Part shown: piece by piece, positions 19,846 to 26,121 of the stretch
Numbering within the stretch: position 1 is the stretch's first letter
Layout of the letters: each line of letters begins with the position of its first letter
NCBI GenBank assembly: GCA_017871115.1
Contig: JAFCIZ010000007.1
Location: forward strand, 372,001-436,000
Source: Cunninghamella blakesleeana
Lineage: Eukaryota; Mucoromycota; Mucoromycetes; Mucorales; Cunninghamellaceae
DNA: 64,000 nt
Direction: 5' to 3'
Notes under the pieces: generated by a model
What the model was told of the DNA's origin: nothing
Databases searched by the model: none
What the model saw: the letters and a program-made list of their open reading frames with translations, nothing else
Position numbers and translations under genes: made by a program

Positions 19846-20066
19846 TTTTACTGATATTTGCTGTATATTATTTGTATTTAGATTCTTGTATATATTGTTG
19901 AATATTGTTTTGATAATACTGATTAGTTATGTTGATCAATTATAATTGTATGTATGCAGCTTTTTACGACTTCAGCAAAACTTGGTCGATTGGTAAGTAA
20001 ATTTTTTTTTTTTTTTTTTTTTTTTATATATATATATGTGTATTTATATTTATGCATTTTGTTATT
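19846..20066 (-). other. RT-integrase gap of element B
   Basis: A 221-bp non-coding gap. On the minus strand it holds an AT-repeat plus A23 tract, the hairpin at 19967-19988, AAAAAGCT, then a G-poor leader to ATATCAGTAAAAATGG at the integrase start. The CAG four bases before the A-rich start could be a splice acceptor. Confidence 0.6.
19967..19988 (-). promoter_or_regulatory. Conserved hairpin of element B
   Basis: On the minus strand, CGAC-CA, loop AGTTTTGC, TG-AA-GTCG, then TAAAAAGCT. The third outer pair is A-T here and T-A in element C, so pairing is kept while sequence changes. Confidence 0.6.
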
Positions 20067-23000
20067 TTAGTAGCCTAGTCTTGAAAGAAAATCAGCAGCT
20101 TCTTGTTTTCTTCCAGCCCTATATTTGATTTCAAATTCATAATCGGCTAAATATGTGATCCATCTTGCAACGATTCCTGTAACTTTAGGTGATTCAATTA
20201 ACCATCTTAAAGGCGAATGATCAGATATAACAGTAAACTTCTTTCCCAATAAATACGGTCTGAATATTTGTAAACTCCATACCAAAGCAAGACATTCTAA
20301 TTTAGTAGCACCATAGTTTAATTCACTATTCTTCAAACCTCTACTAGCAAATATTATTGGATGTTCACGGCCATCATCATCTAATTGTGTTAATATAGAA
20401 CCTAATCCTAGTTGTGAAGCATCGCATACAACAATGAATGGTTTATCAAAATCAGGTCTTCTTAATATTGGTGCATTGATTAGATTTTCCTTTAATTTTT
20501 CAAAAGCTTTTGTTGTATCTTCTGTCCATGGTATTCTCTTTTTGGTTTTTGTTTGATCATGTAATGGCCTAGCAGTAGCAGCAAATCCTTTTACAAATCT
20601 TCTGTAATAAGAAGCTAAACCTAAGAAGCCTCTAACTTGTTTAATTGTTTTTGGTATTGGATAATCTTTAACCTTTGCAATTTTATCTGGATCAGTCTTG
20701 ATTCCTTCAGCAGTTATTATGTATCCTAAAAATTTTAATTCATCTTTAAAGAATATACACTTTTCAATATTAAACACCAATCCACCTCTTCTAGTGTATT
20801 CGAATAATCTTTCCAAGTCAATTAGGTGTTGATCCAAGTTTTTAGAATGTACATTAAGATCATCAATAAATGCAACTAGATTACTATGCAGCAAATCTTT
20901 ATAACAGATATCAATTAATCTTTGGAAAGTAGCAGGACTATTCACCAATCCCATTGGCAGCATTTCATATTGATAAGTACCAAATTTAGTTGTAAAGCCA
21001 GTTAATTCTTTACTTGATTCTTTTAATGGAACTTGATGAAAACCAGATCTTAAATCCAAAGCAGAAAATATTTTTGATTTTCCAAGTTCGTCAATTAAAT
21101 CATCAATACGTGGTAGCGGATATGAATCAACTTTTGTATGTGTATTCAGTTTACGATAGTCAACTACCATACGATATTCACCATTCTTCTTTTTGACTAA
21201 GATAATTGGTGCAGTAAAAGGAGAATTTGAAGGTTTTATAATTCCCAATTCACAAAGACGGTCTAATTCATTCTTCAAATATTCTTGTTCACTTGGTCCC
21301 AATCTATATGGTCTGTGTCTGATAGGTAATGTATTTTCTTTTAATATTATTTCGTGTTCTATTAATGTAGTTTTTCCCATTTTATCATTATTCCAATCAA
21401 AGATATCTTGATAATGGTGTATTAATTTATAAAATTTCTTTTTATATTCTTCAGGTATATCACCCATTTGGATTTTTCCTTTTATATTAGGATCAAGTAT
21501 AATTTCTTCAGTATCATCTTCCAGCAGAGAAGGTGGTAATTCTCTATAGTGGTCTTCAAAATCATAACCAGTATATTCGACATATGGATCCTTTTGTATT
21601 GGAAATTGTTTCCTATTTATGAATTCACCTAGTATGTTGTTTGGCGGTATTTCCATCATGTCTTCAGTTTTATTTATAATTTCCAAGATTACATCAAAGT
21701 CTTCGTGCTTGTCCAAAAATTCGTCAAGACGTTTAAAATATGGAACAATTATATTTTCATCAATCGCATAGTTGATTTGACAAATATGATAAGGTGGTAT
21801 TGATAAACCAGTACTTCCACTTAATATCATCATAGTACCTTCATCTTTATTTGGACGTGTTTGGATTACTGGACTTTTTTCGTGATCATCCATCAGATAA
21901 AAGTCTTCATCATCTTGTACAGCATCTTCTTCATTACTATCAGTGGATTCTTCATCATCAATCGAATCTTCATCATTAGAATCAGTATCATCTTCAGATT
22001 CACTAGTATTTGATAGATTTTCAGCTACTTCTTCACCTTGTGGCTGTTCCAATTCGTATTTAACATTTGTAACACGTTGATATGTATATGGACGTTCATT
22101 TGTTTTTATATATGTAATTGGAATTTCTTGTGTACGGCGTTTATAAGTCACCTTTAAAGTACCTGTTTTAAAGTTAATCACTGCTTGTGCATGATCCAAC
22201 CAACTAGTACCTAACACTATATGTTGTGGACACTTTGGTAATACTTCAACATCAATTGGTATAGTTAATCCTTCACCAACAGTAATAGGAACATCATGAA
22301 TTACACCTAGTGCAGGTTGTTTAGTACCATTTCCCATTACAAAAATACTTGTAGATGGTGCATCAATTTCTAGATCTAATGATTTCATCATTGCTCTGGA
22401 CATACAAGCTCTTGCAGCTCCACAATCAATTAATCCAGTAACTTTTACGTCATTCACCATTATATCGGCATATGCAGCGGTAGTTACAACATCACTATTA
22501 TCAATAGAATTTAGTTGTACATCTTTTTCCTTACCTTTATCAGCTGGTCTTTTTATTCTTGATTGTCTACAAGCTGTAATCAATTCTCTTCTTAATGGAG
22601 CAGATATAGTTATAAGATCACCAACATTAATATTAGCCTTTTGATGTAGTATCTCTTCAGAAATATTATAATTTATTGGTAATGGTTGTGATTTCCTTTT
22701 TGGTGTCTTCTTCCTTTTATCAACAGGTGGTTCTTGAATGGATACTTTTTTCCTTTTATCATTTATTACTTGTACTTCTTCCATCATATCATTATTATTT
22801 GATTTAGAAGGTTCAGTTACATCTTGATTTGGATGCTGTGAAAATACGTTTTGAAAAAATGGATTATTTTGTAGTGGAACATGTGTATGATCACGAATAT
22901 CTTGTTGTATTTGTTGTGGAATAGATTTTGTAGCAGCTGCTGATGTACTTGGTTTTTCTATAGTCTTCCTTGTACGTGGTTTTCTTATTGCTTTTTCAAC

Positions 23001-23276
23001 AACTGGTGGTTTTGGATTTGCAGCAACATTAAAATCACAATCATTGATTTCTTGATCACTATCTAATATATTTTGAAGATAATAATGATTTTGTGCTGAT
23101 AAATAATCATTATGGTTGTCCATTACGTTATGTGGAACGTAAGTATTGGGATTATAATTTCGTGTATTTAAGTTGTCATTATTTGGTGTATTATAGTTGT
23201 GATATTTATTAATATTATTTTCTTGATATAGTTGATTATTATTTGGATGGATGGATTTTGTAATAGGGATTCCCAA
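20067..23276 (-). CDS. Element B Pol: protease, reverse transcriptase, RNase H
   Basis: A frame of about 1069 codons, without integrase. A disordered Asn-rich N-terminus leads to the protease GLIDCGAARAC with Asp near residue 284; the usual DT/SG is DCG here. The RT has SYPLPRIDD, ALDLRSGFHQ, YEMLPMGL and FIDD near residue 803. RNase H has VCDAS, ATKLEC and SDHSPL, and the frame ends AADFLSRLGY. The first start in frame is a TTG, and the frame is open back to the slippery heptamer at 23306-23312. Expression is thus expected as a Gag-Pol fusion. Confidence 0.92.
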   Translation of the reverse strand: MGIPITKSIHPNNNQLYQENNINKYHNYNTPNNDNLNTRNYNPNTYVPHNVMDNHNDYLSAQNHYYLQNILDSDQEINDCDFNVAANPKPPVVEKAIRKPRTRKTIEKPSTSAAATKSIPQQIQQDIRDHTHVPLQNNPFFQNVFSQHPNQDVTEPSKSNNNDMMEEVQVINDKRKKVSIQEPPVDKRKKTPKRKSQPLPINYNISEEILHQKANINVGDLITISAPLRRELITACRQSRIKRPADKGKEKDVQLNSIDNSDVVTTAAYADIMVNDVKVTGLIDCGAARACMSRAMMKSLDLEIDAPSTSIFVMGNGTKQPALGVIHDVPITVGEGLTIPIDVEVLPKCPQHIVLGTSWLDHAQAVINFKTGTLKVTYKRRTQEIPITYIKTNERPYTYQRVTNVKYELEQPQGEEVAENLSNTSESEDDTDSNDEDSIDDEESTDSNEEDAVQDDEDFYLMDDHEKSPVIQTRPNKDEGTMMILSGSTGLSIPPYHICQINYAIDENIIVPYFKRLDEFLDKHEDFDVILEIINKTEDMMEIPPNNILGEFINRKQFPIQKDPYVEYTGYDFEDHYRELPPSLLEDDTEEIILDPNIKGKIQMGDIPEEYKKKFYKLIHHYQDIFDWNNDKMGKTTLIEHEIILKENTLPIRHRPYRLGPSEQEYLKNELDRLCELGIIKPSNSPFTAPIILVKKKNGEYRMVVDYRKLNTHTKVDSYPLPRIDDLIDELGKSKIFSALDLRSGFHQVPLKESSKELTGFTTKFGTYQYEMLPMGLVNSPATFQRLIDICYKDLLHSNLVAFIDDLNVHSKNLDQHLIDLERLFEYTRRGGLVFNIEKCIFFKDELKFLGYIITAEGIKTDPDKIAKVKDYPIPKTIKQVRGFLGLASYYRRFVKGFAATARPLHDQTKTKKRIPWTEDTTKAFEKLKENLINAPILRRPDFDKPFIVVCDASQLGLGSILTQLDDDGREHPIIFASRGLKNSELNYGATKLECLALVWSLQIFRPYLLGKKFTVISDHSPLRWLIESPKVTGIVARWITYLADYEFEIKYRAGRKQEAADFLSRLGY

Positions 23277-23302
23277 TTGACCATCTGTAACAATTGCCCT
23301 AT

Positions 23303-24436
23303 TTAGTTTTTTGAACCATTAACTGGTGTGTTATTTTGATTATTATTTGGTGGATTATTATTTGATGGATTATTATAAGGATTTTGTTGTGGATAATTAT
23401 ATTGTGGATTATAATTATTGTTATTTTGCATTTGATTTCCTTGATAATAATAATCTCTGTTATTATAATTATCTTCAGGTAAATATTGATTGTTATAATT
23501 ATGATTATTGTTGTTGTTATTATTATTATATTGACGATAATTGTTATACTGATTATTTCTGTATTTTTGATTATTATTTCTGTTATAATTATTAGGTCCA
23601 TTATATGATTGGTTGTTACGAGTATTATTGTTGTTGTTTCTTTGGTTATTGTATGAACCTCTTTTGTCTTCTAATTTGGTGTTTATTAATTTTTCCATGT
23701 GACCTAAAAATCTTTGCATCAAAGCAGATTCTCCATCAACATGTTCAGCAGTATTTAAAGATGTATTGCCATTATAATCACCATAATTATTATTTGACTT
23801 CTTTTTATGGCCTCCAGCAAATCTATTAGCATTAGTAAGATTACATACAGATGGTAATGATTGTATGTGTCTTGTCTTCCACCAATTTTCAGCATAGTTA
23901 TACCATTGATTCAATGTTTCAGCACCTTGATCCATACAGTGCATTCTGATTTCTTCTTTTAAACCAGCACGGAATCTCATCAAAATAATATGATCATCCT
24001 TTAATTGTGCCAATCTTGCCATTTCTTGGATACGTGCCAAGAAGTTCTTTGGTCTTTCGTCATTGCCTTGTTTAATAGTACCAAGTGCAATTTCGTATGA
24101 TAATATCAATTCTTTGGTGACATACTTTTCCCTTAAAGCATTCATCAATTTTTGATAGTCGTTAGCCATATTTGGATCTTGTTCTAATTGTTCAAAATAG
24201 AATTCAGCAGGACCAGACAATTGCACCTTCAAGATAATTGCCCTTCTATCCATACCAACTCTAGATAATTTAAAATAATTTTCCAAGGACTTTTCAAAAT
24301 AACGAAAGTCTTCGTCATCAGAACCTGAAAAAGTTAAAAGATTAAGCTTCAGCTTAGCAGCAAGGTTAGGATCATGGTGATGATCATGATTTTCCAACGC
24401 GGTTTGCTCGATACTTGATTTTTGTGGATTTTCCAT
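23303..24436 (-). CDS. Element B Gag
   Basis: A 377-aa Gag. Residues about 25-190 are the capsid-like Ty3 Gag region, with the FSGSDDEDFRYFEKSL start, ARIQEMARLAQL and MRFRAGL. The C-terminal 130 residues are almost purely Asn/Tyr/Gln with some Arg and lack a CCHC knuckle. The basic Asn-rich tail probably binds RNA in its place. It ends at TAA within the -1 frameshift signal. The first ATG in frame is used; 170 bp separate it from the primer-binding site. Confidence 0.9.
   Translation of the reverse strand: MENPQKSSIEQTALENHDHHHDPNLAAKLKLNLLTFSGSDDEDFRYFEKSLENYFKLSRVGMDRRAIILKVQLSGPAEFYFEQLEQDPNMANDYQKLMNALREKYVTKELILSYEIALGTIKQGNDERPKNFLARIQEMARLAQLKDDHIILMRFRAGLKEEIRMHCMDQGAETLNQWYNYAENWWKTRHIQSLPSVCNLTNANRFAGGHKKKSNNNYGDYNGNTSLNTAEHVDGESALMQRFLGHMEKLINTKLEDKRGSYNNQRNNNNNTRNNQSYNGPNNYNRNNNQKYRNNQYNNYRQYNNNNNNNNHNYNNQYLPEDNYNNRDYYYQGNQMQNNNNYNPQYNYPQQNPYNNPSNNNPPNNNQNNTPVNGSKN
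23306..23312 (-). promoter_or_regulatory. -1 frameshift heptamer A AAA AAC in element B
   Basis: Gag codons are TCA AAA AAC TAA. Slippage by one base back reads AAA AAA CTA and on into pol. The residues just after the shift (KL-N/D-RAI...GQL) are conserved with element C, showing that this stretch is translated in the pol frame. Confidence 0.87.
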
Positions 24437-24587
24437 TGGAATATAAAGATAAGTTTTTGAAATAGGATGATAAAGTTTGTATATTTTTAAAGTAGTTGTT
24501 TACTTGAATTTAAGTATTCTTGATTATATTCTTTTATAGATTTAGTTATTCCTTGATAATTAGTGTTTCCCCGGTTTTTAGTATTAC

Positions 24588-24605
24588 CCCCGCCAGTGAG
24601 CACCA
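24588..24605 (-). promoter_or_regulatory. Primer-binding site of element B
   Basis: On the minus strand, TGGTGCTCACTGGCGGGG lies 5 bp inside the 5' LTR and is the same 18-mer as in element C. Confidence 0.75.
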
Positions 24606-24610
24606 AAATA

Positions 24611-25040
24611 TGTTGTGTAAATTTTGGGTTGTTTGAAAAGTAGAATTTCCTTTTATAGTTTTGGAAAGTAGATAGTTTTATAGTTTAATTTAGTTGTCAG
24701 TGAGCACCAGTATCTTGTTTTATAAGTAGATACAACTTAGTTTAGATTAATAGTTTAAAATAAAAATAAAATAATAAAATAAAATAAAATAAATTATATA
24801 ATTGGATAAAGATCAACAATTATATAAACAAAGTAATAAATTTAAAATAAAATAAAATAAATATAATATCGGATAAAGATCAACGATTATTATAATATTA
24901 TAATATAAAGTAATATTGGATAGTAATCAACAATATTAATAATAAATATAATCTTTAGCTAAAAAGATGAGTTAATAGACTTATTTGTTTTAATATAAGT
25001 ACTTTATTATTATAATAAAAATTAACTAAAGTTTTTTCAA
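24611..25040 (-). repeat. Element B right LTR, first part
   Basis: This matches the reconstructed left LTR. It is interrupted after GTTTTTTCAA by the DIRS element and resumes at 29320. Confidence 0.9.
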
Positions 25041-25217
25041 ATTACACTTCGTTTGTGATAATGGTTGTTTATCAATTCTTTTCTTTATTTATTACGAAAT
25101 ACTACTTAGTTAAATTAAAATTTTTTTATATAAAACTGAGTTTTAAAATATTTAAAAGTTTAAAAGGAAGTAAAATTTTTCCTTTTTTTTTTTTTTTTTT
25201 TTTATCTTCTTTTCGTT
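25041..25217 (+). repeat. DIRS left inverted terminal repeat
   Basis: The stretch from GTGATAATGG (about 25055) to the T tract before ATCTTCTTTT (about 25217) is inverted-repeated at about 29106-29271. The 14 bases outside it (25041-25054) are unique to this end and are copied as complement at 28977-28990. Confidence 0.88.
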
Positions 25218-25257
25218 CGAATTACTACTTACGCACTGGACTTCCGTCGTACAAGTA

Positions 25258-26121
25258 ATGCAAGATCAACATAATAACAATAATAATGAACAACCTCCTG
25301 CATGGTTTACACAATTTGCTGCTAGATTGGATAATATGGAATCATCCATCTATTCGTCTCGTCTTATCCAAAATGACCCTAATGTACACATTAGAAATCC
25401 TGGATCAGATTTGGATCCTACACAAGAATTATTGGACCAATGCCCTTATATGGCTGAAAATTTCTTTAATCGTCCTCTTCCGGATAATGATAGAAGACGA
25501 TATCTATTTGACTGCCCTAAAAATTCGATTAGAAATTATGATCCACCTAAGACTAATAAGGTTAATCTTTCAAACAAGGATAAACAACATGACACCACTT
25601 TGCATAATATTCAATACCGTCTATCAGGTCTTACAAGACCTATCGATTGGTTTGCTTATAGATTACTACACTATAAATGGGATCAAGAAACGCAAACACA
25701 ACAGACATTGGACTTTGTGGAAGCAATGCATGAACTGTTATCGGATATGGCTTCACACATTACTTCATTACGAACTGACAACATGTTTAACGCTTATCCT
25801 AATGTTTCAGCACCATCTAACGATCAACAAAATTATCTTATGGATCCAAAGGAATTGGCGGACCACATTAAAAATCAGCAAAGTATATATCAAAATACAA
25901 ATAGAAAAACAAACAATAATAGGCCTCGACCTAGACGTTTTCAAAATAGTAACCCTCAACAGTCCTTTTCTAATATATTACCTAATAATATACAAAATAA
26001 TTCGACTAGCACGGGCAATTCTAATTTATCCGAGGGTAATTTATCATCACATCCTATACAAAATCAACAAACACGAAATAAAAATTTTCAGTCACGACAA
26101 CAAACGAAGAAAAGGTTTTAA
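25258..26121 (+). CDS. DIRS Gag-like ORF1
   Basis: A 287-aa protein beginning MQDQHNNNN, rich in Asn and Gln, with a central conserved-looking region (SGLTRPIDWFAYRLLHYKW) and a basic Asn/Arg C-terminus. There is no zinc knuckle. By position it is the DIRS Gag. It overlaps the RT frame by about 40 bases at its 3' end, so the RT may be reached by a -1 shift. Confidence 0.8.
   Translation: MQDQHNNNNNEQPPAWFTQFAARLDNMESSIYSSRLIQNDPNVHIRNPGSDLDPTQELLDQCPYMAENFFNRPLPDNDRRRYLFDCPKNSIRNYDPPKTNKVNLSNKDKQHDTTLHNIQYRLSGLTRPIDWFAYRLLHYKWDQETQTQQTLDFVEAMHELLSDMASHITSLRTDNMFNAYPNVSAPSNDQQNYLMDPKELADHIKNQQSIYQNTNRKTNNNRPRPRRFQNSNPQQSFSNILPNNIQNNSTSTGNSNLSEGNLSSHPIQNQQTRNKNFQSRQQTKKRF

Noticed and set aside
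23299..23601. Ile/Asn-rich ORFs on both strands opposite gag of element B
   Set aside because: They are mirrored frames of the Asn/Tyr-rich Gag tail.
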